Assembly (NCBI GenBank): GCA_037127255.1
Contig: JBANSL010000004.1
Span: 69,896,627 to 69,960,626 of the forward strand
Direction: 5' to 3'
DNA length: 64,000 nucleotides
Source of the DNA: Persicaria tinctoria
Taxonomy: Eukaryota; Streptophyta; Magnoliopsida; Caryophyllales; Polygonaceae
Positions 10,587 to 21,059 of the stretch are shown piece after piece. The translations under genes were made by a program, and so were the position numbers. Within the stretch, counting starts at the first letter, position 1. Each line of letters opens with the position of its first letter. The notes beneath the pieces were generated by a model. That model was not told where the DNA came from. It ran no database searches and worked only from the letters and a program-made list of their open reading frames with translations.

Positions 10587-12833
10587 TGCAAACTATATAT
10601 ACACACAAATGAGGGAGATGTATGCCACCAATAGCTAACTGACTAGAGCATTAACAGAAATGTAAATGAAGACAGTTTCCAACAGCTAGATTTTGACATT
10701 GATAGTGATGCAGATGGGAGAAGGTACTAATAGAGAATAATACAAGAGACATAAATACTATACTAACCTTCTTGTTCAAATCTTGTCTTCAGTTGATCTG
10801 CAGGTACAAGTTTTTGTGTAGAATCCAACACCGGTGTGAAAGGAAATAGAAGAAAGTGATATTTTGGAAAATAAGGGATATATGGTGTGTTCATATAAAA
10901 AAAATATCAAATTGTTAATAAAAAGATTCAAAATTTCAAGTTCAATCTTCAGATTGTGTTTTTACTTTTTAGTAGATCCTAGCATGAAAAATGGAGACAT
11001 CCTAGCAACATTAGAAGATAATAGAAAGGGTGAACATAAAACTAAATGGATGTTATAAGAACATGTATAATTGCGAAAATACTATAAATACGAAGAGCAG
11101 TGAAAAACCAAAGTGCCTGGAGGTCAATTTTCATACGTGAAGCAAGATTTAAAGTTTACCAGCCTCCCTATCGTGAAAATTGAAGAAAATGAAGGAAGAA
11201 CATTAAAAATGAAGGCAATATTAATCCATAATGTCAATTTACAAGCCTCCCTATCAGCAATCACTCTTTCAGGAAGAACATTAAACAATGTAGGTCATTT
11301 TCATACTTGAAGGAAGATTCTAAAGTTTAACCTCAAATCAAAATCATAAGACTCAATACCTCTTGACTAGGCATCCCTAGCAATTTTTTTTTTTTTGCAA
11401 TATACAACTTGAAAGCATATATGAAAACCAGAAAACTCATGCTTGTAGTCTTATATCGAAAAGTAATGGTTAAATTCACAAACCTCGGCTTTTGAGCTAA
11501 TGTACAACAGAATCTTGCAACACTTGGAATAAAAAAGATTTCCCTCTAGACAGTTGCACAAACTTTATCAAACTAGGCAGCTATGTGTCATTATTTGATA
11601 AGGAATAATATAAGTTTATGGTTATTATTGTAATCTTGGAATGGCTTAATGCTTTAGATGTAGAAGGAATATGGAAGAAAGACCTAAGTTCAAGATAACT
11701 TTTCTATCGAAGGAATATTCAATGAACTTCTTTCATATAGATATCAAACACACAAAGCTACAACTCAAATTTCTTGCCTGGCAAAATACACATCTTTTAT
11801 GATAAATAGCCATAAGTATGTACTATACACAAGTCATTTGTATATTGTCAATTATTCAGAAAGAAAATGGAAATACAATATAGCAACGTATCATTAAGAA
11901 TCAAAGCAATAAACAAATACGACAAATAGATATAAGGAATTCATAATCAATAATTAGGCAAGGAGGCAGGATAGGGGGAGAGTTAATTTTGATCTAGATC
12001 TTATGCTAAGGAAAAGAAGGGTAACTATTACACATAGGAATTTGTTTACAAGCATGCAAACATAAAAGAGAGAAAAAGAGAGATGGTGTTTATATGCACA
12101 ACAAACCTGCCGAATTCAAGGTGGCCACTAACAGGAGCTACATCATTATCAAAATCCAGATAACTCCTGTGGACTCCAGCTGGCTGCAATATACATATAC
12201 ACAGGCTATTTAAGATCGCTACATAGTAGATAGACATAGAAGTATAGAAAATAATAGCAGAAAAACAACCAAGCCATGGATTACATGTGATGCCCATAAA
12301 CTTGATCTAGGAGAAAGCCCTAGTTCATACTCCTAAAAGCATAATATCTACAACATAACTTTTGATGCTCAACAAAAATTCAAGGCGATACACAAAGATA
12401 AATAAAGCTCACAGGAAAAATTCCTAAACATAACTATATACCCAAATAGAAAACCATATGTGAAAGTAATGTTACTTTGTGTTTAGTGGGACAACAAAGC
12501 ATTTGGGACAAAAGATTAGGACCAGATGAAAATCGTGTGTCCTTAACAATCCTTACAATCTGAATCCTTGTTTTCCAATACTAGAAAACCCTACATTTCA
12601 TAAACAAGGCAACAGATGAAACCAAGATTCATTTACCAGCATTATCAGCAATCAGTCAAAATTTCCAGAATAAAAAGCAAAGAAACACCCAACAATCATC
12701 AAAAGAACAAGCAAAGAAACACCCAACAATCATCAAAAGAACAAGCTTCCATAAACAAAAAAGGCCACACCTTTAACCACAATACCACATTTTTAAGTTG
12801 CATTGAAACAAACCCTACAAAAAGAAAATAGGT

Positions 12834-12935
12834 AAGCAGGCGCTCAAGATCGACCCATTTGAGCGCCTCATCGTCGTTTCCTACATCCCTGAAGGACTCC
12901 GACCTGGCGAAGACATTCTCTGACGAACTCCACAT
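12834..12935 (-). pseudogene. Captured PDR-type ABCG transporter first-exon fragment
   Basis: The minus-strand ATG at 12935 opens MWSSSENVFARSESFRD, followed by NDDEALKWVDLERL. This matches the start of full-size plant ABCG (PDR) transporters, in which an M-W-x-S/A-x-E-N-x-F-x-R-S-x-S-F segment precedes an acidic stretch and the EALRWAALERLPTY motif. The conserved Pro of the last motif is Leu here, and homology stops after about 36 residues. The rest of the roughly 1400-residue transporter (nucleotide-binding and membrane domains) is absent. It is therefore a captured N-terminal scrap inside the CACTA element. Family assignment rests on the motif string only. Confidence 0.7.
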
Positions 12936-13886
12936 CGAGCAACAGAAATCCTGAGAGAAATGAAAGAAAGAGACCCCAAGCGAGCTAAGCTACGGTAAAT
13001 GAGCAGAGAGAACCCCCATCCTAGAAGGCATGTAAATGGTAATGGTAAAGGTAATGGTAATGGATTTGGAGTTCAAATGAGCACAAACCCTAAAAACTAG
13101 CATAAACCAAAAAAGAAAAAAAAAACTAAATCTAGATCTAGCCCATTCTAGGGTTTTTTTTTAGCGAAAAACCAAGATATGAGTAGCAATTGAAGAAAGG
13201 CAGCTAGACAAAGGGCGAAAGAGATGAGAAAAGATGCATTGAAGGGTGAGTTCAGGGAGGTCGTTACCTTTCCATTCTCGTTCTGGGAGGATTCAGCAGA
13301 TGCAGCCGAGGAAACATGGTCCTCGTTCGGTCATTCCCATGGCTCTCCTCCTTCTGCTCGATTGAAGAGACCTCTAGAGGCTCTATGGGTCTGTCGACCT
13401 TCTGGATCTTAGATCTGTAGTAAGGGAGAAAGAGAGGGGGATTGAGTTGGCTGAGAATGAGAATGAACGAGAGAATGTGGACTTGGGACATTTTAGGGTT
13501 GGTAAATTGAGATAGAATTTTTTTTTATATTTTGGTTAAGTGTTTGGGTATTTGATTTTGAAATTGAAAATTGTTCCAACTTCCAAGTATGGGAGGGAAA
13601 TAGAATTAAAGGGGTGAAAATTTTGGAAAGGGTTGGGCGAGTGTTAAAATTGGCATCCCGTTACTGGATTTCGCTTTATTGTTTTCAAAATTTAGGAGAT
13701 AGTATATTTTGAGTTTTTTTAAATTTTGATAATACTTAATTTAACATCGTCTAGAAAGTAAACGCGATGTAAATTTCATAAACAACATTAGTGATTTGAA
13801 AAACGATGTTAAAAATATATTTAATATCATGCGTTTTTCTGACTGATGTAAATGATGTGATGTCTATTAACAGAATTCTAGTAGTG

Positions 13887-16054
13887 CAACTTATCCTCCA
13901 GCAAGAAGGCTACCTTTAATGCAAAATGCATTGCCAATTGTCTTTGGATTGCAGTTTAAAAACTCCATTTAATGTCCCAATTTTGATAGGACATCGCTTT
14001 TAAGAAGTCTAAACCGATCCTTAGTTTCGCCTTATTTTTTGATTCCACATTTTATACTTTTAATGTTGTATCATCAACAAAAAGTTCACCAATGAAGTGT
14101 AATCAAATTTTATGCTCATACGCTATCAATTGTATAAAAATATTATCAATAAAAATGTCATCAACTAACAATGTCATCACAAATGATTAAGATTAGGATA
14201 AATTGCAACTAATATCCCAACCTTTAGGGATAGTTGCTTTCAATACCCTAACCTTGTAAAATTTTACAAAATATCCTAACCTATACTATTAGTTGCACTT
14301 AACACCCTAGATGAGATTCTTAAATTTAAAAAATTACCCATATCATAAAAAATTATAAGAATCACCCATATTTATAAAATGTTTTCAATAAACTCCTAAT
14401 AAATTTTAAATTTTGAAATTAAAAAAATCTCTTCCAATTTAAGCTCACCTGACACACCATCCAAAAATAATTATAACAAGTATATAAAATCCACTCCTTT
14501 AAAAATATAATATAATTATTTTAGCATTTACTCATTTAATATCTTAATATAATTACTCAAAATAACTAATTATTTATCTTAAACATAATACTTTTACAAA
14601 AATAAAATAATGTAGATTTTAATAAATAAATGCTATGAGATATGATAACCGTTTGTAATATATAAAGAGTTACATGATAAAGATATATTAAAAATAATAT
14701 GGTAAAATTATTATTTTTTACCATATTATTTTTAGTATATATTTATTATATAATTATTTATTGCAAATGGTTATCATATCTTTTACCATTTATTTTTTAA
14801 ATCTACTTTATTTTATTTTTGTAAAACTATTATGTTAAACATTTCTTATAGAATCATTTTTTTAATACCATGGAATTTATGTGTGATACATTATAAGATG
14901 TTATGTATTAGTTTTAGTATATATAACATAATATTAACCAAAAAGACAGTATATATTGTATCAAATAATATATATGGAATATATAGATGTACAAATCGGC
15001 ATGTATCGAGACAGACTTATGTAAATTTAGGTTTTAATTATAATGTTTGTTTTTTAGATAAATAAATAATTATTTTGTTTGATTATATTAAAATTTTAAA
15101 TGAGTAGATGCTAAAGTAATTATATTATATTTTGAAGGAGTAGATTTTATATACCTGTTATAATTATTTTTGGATGGTGGGTTGGGTTGGCTTAAATTGT
15201 AAGAGATTTTTGTAATTTCAAAATTTAAAATTTATTAGGAGTTTATTGAAAACATTTTATGAATATGGGCGATTTTTGTAATTTTTGTATGATGTGGGTA
15301 ATTTTTTAAATTTAAGAATCTCATCCAGGGTGTTAAGTGCAACTAATAGTATAGGTTAAGATATTTTGTGAAATTTTACAAGGTTAGGGTATTGAAAGCA
15401 ACTATCCCTAAAGGTTGGGATATTAGTTGCAATTTACCCTTAAGATTAATAAAGTGTAATCACAAATGTCATCAATGAATAAAAATGTAATAAACATGTC
15501 ACCACAAGTTATTGCATCAATGAAATGTAATCACAAACGTGTCATCGGTGAATAAAAATAGAATCGATGAAAATACATCGATATACAATTGGTTAAATTA
15601 AAAAAATGACATCAAACGATTTGATTAAAAAAGTGGCATCATATAATTACATTAGAAAAATGGCATCAAAACACTCCTTTGAAAAAGTTGCATCACATTA
15701 AAGAAAAATAATGTCATCAAAACACTACTTTGAAAAAATATGGCATCACGGTAAAAAAATATCATCAAAAAATTGACTTTAAAAAAGTGTCATCAGTAGT
15801 CAACCGTAAAAAAAATGACATCAATGGTCAACCTGGCATCATAGTAAACAAAAAATGTCATCAAGGTTTGAAAAAAGTGGCATTCAAAAAGTGTCATCAA
15901 ACCATTTCATTAGAAAAGTGGCATCAAAGTGAAAATAAAATGTCATAAAAAATGGCATCAAAACGGTGGCATCACAAAAATGTCATCACTTATTTAAAAA
16001 AAATAAATAAAAATAAATAAATAAAAAATAAATAAAAAAAATAAAAATCCACAC
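13887..16054. repeat. Degenerate ATGTCATCAA / GTGGCATCA repeats
   Basis: Short words of the form TGTCATCAA, TGGCATCA and AATCACAAA recur every 20-40 bp from about 14090-14185 and again from 15460-15985, mixed with A-runs. The array is interrupted cleanly by the MULE-MITE at 14196-15439, so it predates that insertion. The one long open frame in it (15730-15948) is just translated repeat. Confidence 0.7.
14196..15439. mobile_element. Long-TIR MULE-type MITE
   Basis: The ends GGATAAATTGCAACTAAT and (reverse complement) GGGTAAATTGCAACTAAT open inverted repeats of nearly 400 bp on each side, with only scattered mismatches. They are flanked by a perfect 9-bp duplication TTAAGATTA (14187-14195 and 15440-15448). 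A 9-bp duplication and long TIRs fit non-autonomous Mutator-like elements. The roughly 450-bp centre is AT-rich and has no transposase. Confidence 0.92.
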
Positions 16055-16110
16055 GAGTTGGTCAACGGTCAACGTTGACCGGTCAATGGTCAAACAGTTG
16101 ACCATTGACC
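16055..16110. promoter_or_regulatory. Cluster of TTGACC / GGTCAA motifs
   Basis: At least seven TTGAC(C) or (G)GTCAA cores lie within about 55 bp in both orientations, forming overlapping palindromes such as GGTCAACGTTGACC. TTGACC is the core of the WRKY-binding W-box. Density and symmetry suggest either a WRKY-responsive segment or a transposon subterminal array. Function is unproven. Confidence 0.4.
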
Positions 16111-16217
16111 AATTAATACCCCATTTGGAGAATAGACTACCTAATCTAATTTAACAAGTTTGTTATCTAGTTAGCTAATTGAACTTCCTAAATAGCTTAC
16201 TTACCTAAATCACCCTA

Positions 16218-16651
16218 GAATTTACCCTTCATGGGTGACATTTGTCAAGACGATTAGCCATCCAAACACCCCACAAAAAAAAATTGTTTGCAATTATGCA
16301 AGAGGCGTACCGTAAAGACGTCGAAAAGGCTTTCGGGATACTACAAGCAAGATGGGCTATCATTTGTGGCCCTGCTCGAATGTGGGATACACAAACTCTC
16401 GGTGAAGTAATGCTCACATACATTATTCTCCATAATATGATCGTAGAAGATGAATATGTTGACAATGAAGATCATGAAGTAGTTATTTCGGCTGAGTATG
16501 AAATAGATTCAAGTGTTTCTTTTATCGTGATAGGCCTACTACTACAGAGTATATGCAAAGTCATAATAGGATCCGAGATGTCCCAACACATCATTCCATT
16601 TGGAACGATCTAATTAGTCATCTATGGTCTCTTTATGGAAATAACATGTAG
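16218..16651 (+). pseudogene. PIF/Harbinger transposase, C-terminal part (broken)
   Basis: This continues the transposase begun at 6268. Homology resumes with GIYPSWVTFVKTI, then NTPQKK, and a frameshift in an A-run at about 16280. LFAIMQEAYRKDVEKAFGILQARWAI follows, in which the Glu of VEKAFG is the third catalytic acidic residue, and then a CGPARMWD and ILHNMIVEDE tail. A second frameshift in a T-run near 16522 displaces the last 45 codons, whose original frame ends at a TAG at 16649-16651. The second catalytic Asp, expected just before GIYP, falls in the DNA lost at the junction. Confidence 0.9.
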
Positions 16652-17837
16652 TTTCCTTGATTGATTAGTATCTCTAAGCTAGTGTACTTTGGAATTTATG
16701 TAGTTTGTTGATGAGAGGGTTTCTCGACCAAATAAATTTGTAGTCAAGACCCCGCTATAGCATAGGGGGTCAGGATCGTCCACAGGAGAGAGTCAGCGCT
16801 TCTTATTTAGTTGCTTTGTCGGGTTGAAACTAGCAAAAGAGATGGAAAAGAGATGTGCGGTGATAAGAGCATAAAATCTGAATTTTAATTAATAAAAGGG
16901 AAAAACTTCTAAGGCAAAGGATCACCACAACAATAAATACATGTGCAAATCAATGAATCATATAAAAGATCATGCTTTTATCATCAAAAGAGTCGACTTT
17001 CTTTAATCAACAAGCAAATCAATTCACTTTCGCATAAAAGATCTACTTGTTTCTACCTTCTCTTAACTAGGATCCTTTAATTTTCATTAGAAAACCCTAA
17101 TTACTATCAAGTTAACAATTTCCTCTTTCAAGTTCAATTGCAACCATGAATTCCTTTAGACTTTCATCAAAGGTTAAACACATAGGTAGAAGACAATAAA
17201 AACATCACACAATCATAGATTCATTCATTCACACACATCTTATTGTTGAGATCACCCCAACCCTAGAAGAGCAAAGAACTACTCAAACATAGTAATGGAA
17301 AACCTGAATTTTAGAGAAGAAAACATAAACTAAAATTAAACTAAATAAAACCTGGAAATCAGCGTCTCAATCGCAACAAACACGCCCAAGCTTTCGCCCA
17401 AACGCCAAACAAAACCCTAAAAACGTCTCCTACAGCTGTTGCGCGCAGCCCTTGCGCCGAGCGTACAACGTATCTTCTCCCCCCCCCCCCCCCTCTCCTC
17501 ATCTCTAAAATCAGCCCCTAATAGGCTTTATTTAAGAAAAAATTTGCGAAATAGGCACATTAATTGGACGAATTTGTAAAATAGACGCGGGTTTGGACAA
17601 ATTTGCGAAATAGCCCCTATATATACTAATTCTCAAAAAAAAATTTCTTTTTCTGAGATTTCCCAATCCAATCTCTCTCTCCACCAGATCTCCTCCGCCA
17701 GATCTCCTCCGCCGGTATCTCCTTCTGGCTCCTCCGACTCCACCGACGACGTCGACTACCTCAGACTCCCTTCAATCGGAGACGTATGCTCCGATGGTGC
17801 TCGATTCTGTGCTCTTCCTCCTGGATTCGGTGCTCCG

Positions 17838-18039
17838 ATGGTGCTCTATCTAGAGAAGTCGAGTGATTCCTCTTCCTATTATACGCTCAATTCGTCGATA
17901 GCGTGGAGAGATGAAGATGGAGAAGGATCAACGCCGGCGCCGTCGTACAACTGCAAGGAGTTGCTCTGGCCGACTCCCATCTTTCTCCATCTCGCCTTCT
18001 CAGCTGGAATCGGCGGCCTCCTCTTCGGCTATGACTCCG
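17838..18039 (+). pseudogene. Captured first exon of an MFS sugar/inositol transporter
   Basis: The plus-strand ATG at 17838 leads to a hydrophilic N-terminus and then FSAGIGGLLFGYDSG before a GT donor at 18040. AGIGGLLFGYDTG is the hallmark of the first transmembrane helix of sugar and inositol MFS carriers. Only this first helix is present; the other eleven are missing, so no transporter can be made. The exon probably supplies the 5' end of a chimeric transcript running into the V-ATPase exons downstream. Confidence 0.72.
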
Positions 18040-18772
18040 GTACTCTCTCTTCATCTCTCCTCCTCATCAATCGATTAAAGAGAAAACTAGAGGATTGTTG
18101 TTTGTCTTAGCTTGTAGGCAGTAACATCTTAACCTAAATTGACTTCAAATTTGACCGAATTAGGGTTTTTCTCCATTAAATTTATATGAATTCAAGGTTG
18201 CAATCTGGAAAAATTTGTAGTGAGCATCTCCTTATTGTGTGATTAATTTGACTAGTTGTCTATGGTTCAGAACAGATTGTTCAGATGCTAAATATTGTGT
18301 GATTAATTTGTAATTTGACTAGTTGTCTATGGTTCAAATGTTTTGCTTCTGAATATTTGATTATGTGGTTCAGTTTTCTACTTTAGATTTCAGTACAGAT
18401 TTTGTATCATCTTGATTCATGAGTGGATTTATAACTATGCTTGGGGCCAATTTAGCAGTTCTAACCTTGTGCAATTTTAAAGGAGTGTTGAATGTTCATG
18501 GTGAGACGTTTTTAATTGGCTTAGCTTGATGAGTTGATATTGAGTATGTGCTTCAGAACTTCAGATTTCCATTTTGGATTTCAATGTCTACCTTTTTTAT
18601 ATATCTTGCTGCATGAATGTTTCTGCTTGTTAGTTAATAAGATAGTAATCAACTTTTGAAGAATTCTTTTTGCTATTTTATTGGGAGATGTTTTATAAAA
18701 TTTTGTATTCTTCATGTCTTTTCCTACCCTATGTAATGGAGGTTTTAAATGTGTATATAATCGTTGTCACAG

Positions 18773-20535
18773 GTATATTTCATGGATGGGCAGATTTGGT
18801 ATGCCATATTCTCTACAATATGGCATACTAGAGGAAATGTGTTTGTGAGACAAGCTGTTGTGGAGCATCCTGTTATTGATCCTGCATCAGGGCATAAGGT
18901 TGGTATTCCAATCTCTGTTTGCTTTTCTTTAAAAAAAATTGGAAGGGAGCACATGAAAAAGTTAACTGCAGGAGCTAGCAAGCAATTATGCGGAGACCAA
19001 TTTCTGTTTCCTTTCATGTTTGTATGTTTTAACTGTAATTTGATTTCTGACTGTTGCTTATGAGCAAAATCATTGTTGCACTTCTTGGACTAATAATGCC
19101 TAATTTGTTCTCGTAAACTTAATTACTTAACAGCTTGAGAAGAATGTTTTTGCCATCTTCTATTCTGGAGATAGAGCAAAGGAGAAATTAACAAAAATTT
19201 GTGAGGCTTTTAGTGCCAATCGCTATCCATTTGCTGATGATTTAGGAAAGCAGTACCAGATGATTACAGAGGTATATTTAATTTCTCATTTCGGTTTCAT
19301 TGGGTTTGTTCTACTTGAGATTCATAGGCTTGCTGTGACAATTGGATACAAAAACGGGCGGTTTCTAGTTTCTTCTGCATTCATCACCAGAGTTGAAACT
19401 CTGCTAGAACTCTCTTGAAAATCATTCTATTTGCAAATTGGAAAAAGTATATAACATCTTTCTTATTTACAATTTTTGTATGTTTCATGAATCGTTCAAA
19501 AGATATTGACCCTCTTTTACTGGGATAAGAGTTCTTGTGGACTAAAGATTGTTTTGAAAACTGAAATGTGACCTTTATAGAGGTGTTTAAAATACCATGA
19601 AATATTTCTGCATATCATATTAGCTCAGTTGTGGACACTCTGATTCATGGTCATAGATTGACAGGTCTCTAGTCGGATTTCTGAGCTAAGAACTACGTTA
19701 GATGCTAGTCAAATGCACAGAGAAAATGTCTTGCGTACTGTTGGTGGTCAATTTGAGCAGTGGAATCAAATGGTTGGTAACTTTTTTTGTCTGATCCCCT
19801 CCCTTTTAAAATGTTTGATATAGTTCTCTGGGTTATGTATTTGATTGACTGATGCCTTCTGTTTGCATAAAGGTGAAAAGGGAGAAGTCCATTTATCACA
19901 CCTTGAACATGCTCAGCATAGATGTAACAAGGAAGTGTCTTGTTGCAGAAGGATGGTGTCCTGTTTTCGCAACCAAGCAGGTGAGTTTGATGATTATCGT
20001 TTTTATTTGTTTCTCTATGTTTCATTCCAAAGCTTCCTATTTGTGTTTAATTAACCTTCGATGATTAAATTTTCAGATTCAAGATGCACTGCAACGAGCC
20101 ACCTATGACAGCAACTCACAGACTGGTGTTATTTTCCAAGTTCTAGAAACCCAGGAATCACCACCAACTTACTTTTGCACCAACAAGTTCACATCTCCTT
20201 TTCAGGAAATAGTGGATGCATATGGGTAAGGCACCTTAGAACTTGATTACCTTTTGATACTGTTCAGAGCTCCTACATTAAAGATATTGAGAGAGGTTTT
20301 ATTTAACTGCAAAAACAAATTTGAGGTTGATTTTTATTTTATGTTGGTGATGCTAAACAGATTTGTAATTTACTTTTTAAGGGTTGCAAATTACCAGGGA
20401 GCAAATCCAGGCGTGTTCACAATTATTACATTCCCTTTCCTATTTGCTGTAATATTTGGTGACTAGGGCCATGGTATATGTTTGCTTCTTGCGATTCTAT
20501 ACTTCATCTTGAGGGAAAAGAAGCTCTCCAGTCAG
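18773..20535 (+). pseudogene. VHA-a: Captured V-type proton ATPase subunit a fragment (VHA-a)
   Basis: Six exon blocks with GT-AG introns encode part of the large membrane subunit a of the vacuolar proton pump: 18773-18898, 19134-19271, 19665-19772, 19873-19980, 20077-20225 and 20382-20535. Diagnostic segments are [79 protein letters not shown] and [17 protein letters not shown]. This covers the later cytosolic N-terminal domain and the first membrane helices. The N-terminal exons and most membrane helices (including the essential Arg helix) are absent. An in-frame TAG (20464-20466) replaces the Trp of GDWGHG, so even the fragment is broken. Intron positions are kept, arguing for genomic capture rather than retrocopying. 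Confidence 0.9.
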
Positions 20536-20611
20536 GTACTTGATGTACTGCTTATAATCCAACACCCTAGGTTTTTCAGTTAAAATTGACTTGTTTGTTT
20601 GACAACTAAAG

Positions 20612-20818
20612 ATACAATCATTGAAGAAAAAAGATGGACCGGTTGGCCAGGCTTTGAACGAAGAGCTGGAACGTGAGGTTCTGAAACTGACGGAGCAAGT
20701 CCTAAAGGCCAAGGAGTCTTTCACGGACCCCGCACTGGACCTAGATGAGACAATAAGCAAGCTTAAAGAGGATGTTGACCGTGAATTATCAGAAGCATTG
20801 AAAGCACTTGGATTGTGA
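20612..20818 (+). pseudogene. Coiled-coil C-terminal exon of unrecognised gene
   Basis: An acceptor-like AAAG precedes an open block in phase with the last V-ATPase exon. It reads KKKDGPVGQALNEELE, then a heptad-patterned charged helix with LKLTEQVLKAKESF and ETISKLKEDVDRELSEALK, and a TGA stop at 20816-20818. It does not resemble the continuation of subunit a (which would be membrane helices), so it seems to come from a third gene. I cannot name that gene. Confidence 0.5.
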
Positions 20819-21059
20819 TGTGATTGCATTGTGCTCTTTTATTTCCTATTTTTTAGTTTTCTTTTAGTGGTTATATACTTATATTGCATTAGATCTTGCT
20901 TGTTCAATAGTTACAGATTCTTCGCTTTTTTGCACTATATATAAAGTTATGTAATTATGAGACAATTATTCGAATTAATACTTATTCTCAATTTAGAAGA
21001 AAAATATAAATCCACTAGAAGATCGTTTTTCATAATGAAGACAACAAAATATTTGGTTA

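Larger units (their letters stand above)
9477..13886. mobile_element. CACTA (En/Spm) element, non-autonomous
   Basis: The left end CACTACTAGAAAAAC (9477) and right end TTCTAGTAGTG (ending 13886) are inverted repeats starting CACTA. Both are flanked by the 3-bp duplication CAA (9474-9476 and 13887-13889). Subterminal regions carry many direct and inverted ACATCGG / CCGATGT words (9500-10080 and 13740-13870), the usual TNPA-type binding-site arrays. No CACTA transposase was seen in the 4.4 kb; instead it holds spliced-gene debris on the minus strand. It appears to be a gene-capturing derivative mobilised in trans. Confidence 0.93.
7085..16217. mobile_element. Composite insertion splitting the Harbinger transposase
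   Basis: The transposase stops at the GKAP motif at about 7084 and resumes with GIYPSWVTFVKTI at about 16218, so about 9.1 kb intervenes and roughly 20-25 codons were lost. The block contains gene-like exons (7562-9098), a CACTA element, degenerate ATCA repeats, a MULE-MITE and a TTGACC cluster. The outer edges show weak inverted similarity (TCTAG...TTTA on the left, its complement near 16180-16215). That would suit an old MULE, but I found no clean target duplication. The outer boundary is therefore approximate. Confidence 0.6.

Noticed and set aside
14832..15065. 77-codon frame in the MULE-MITE
   Set aside because: AT-rich, Ile/Tyr/Asn-biased translation of the MITE centre without any domain.
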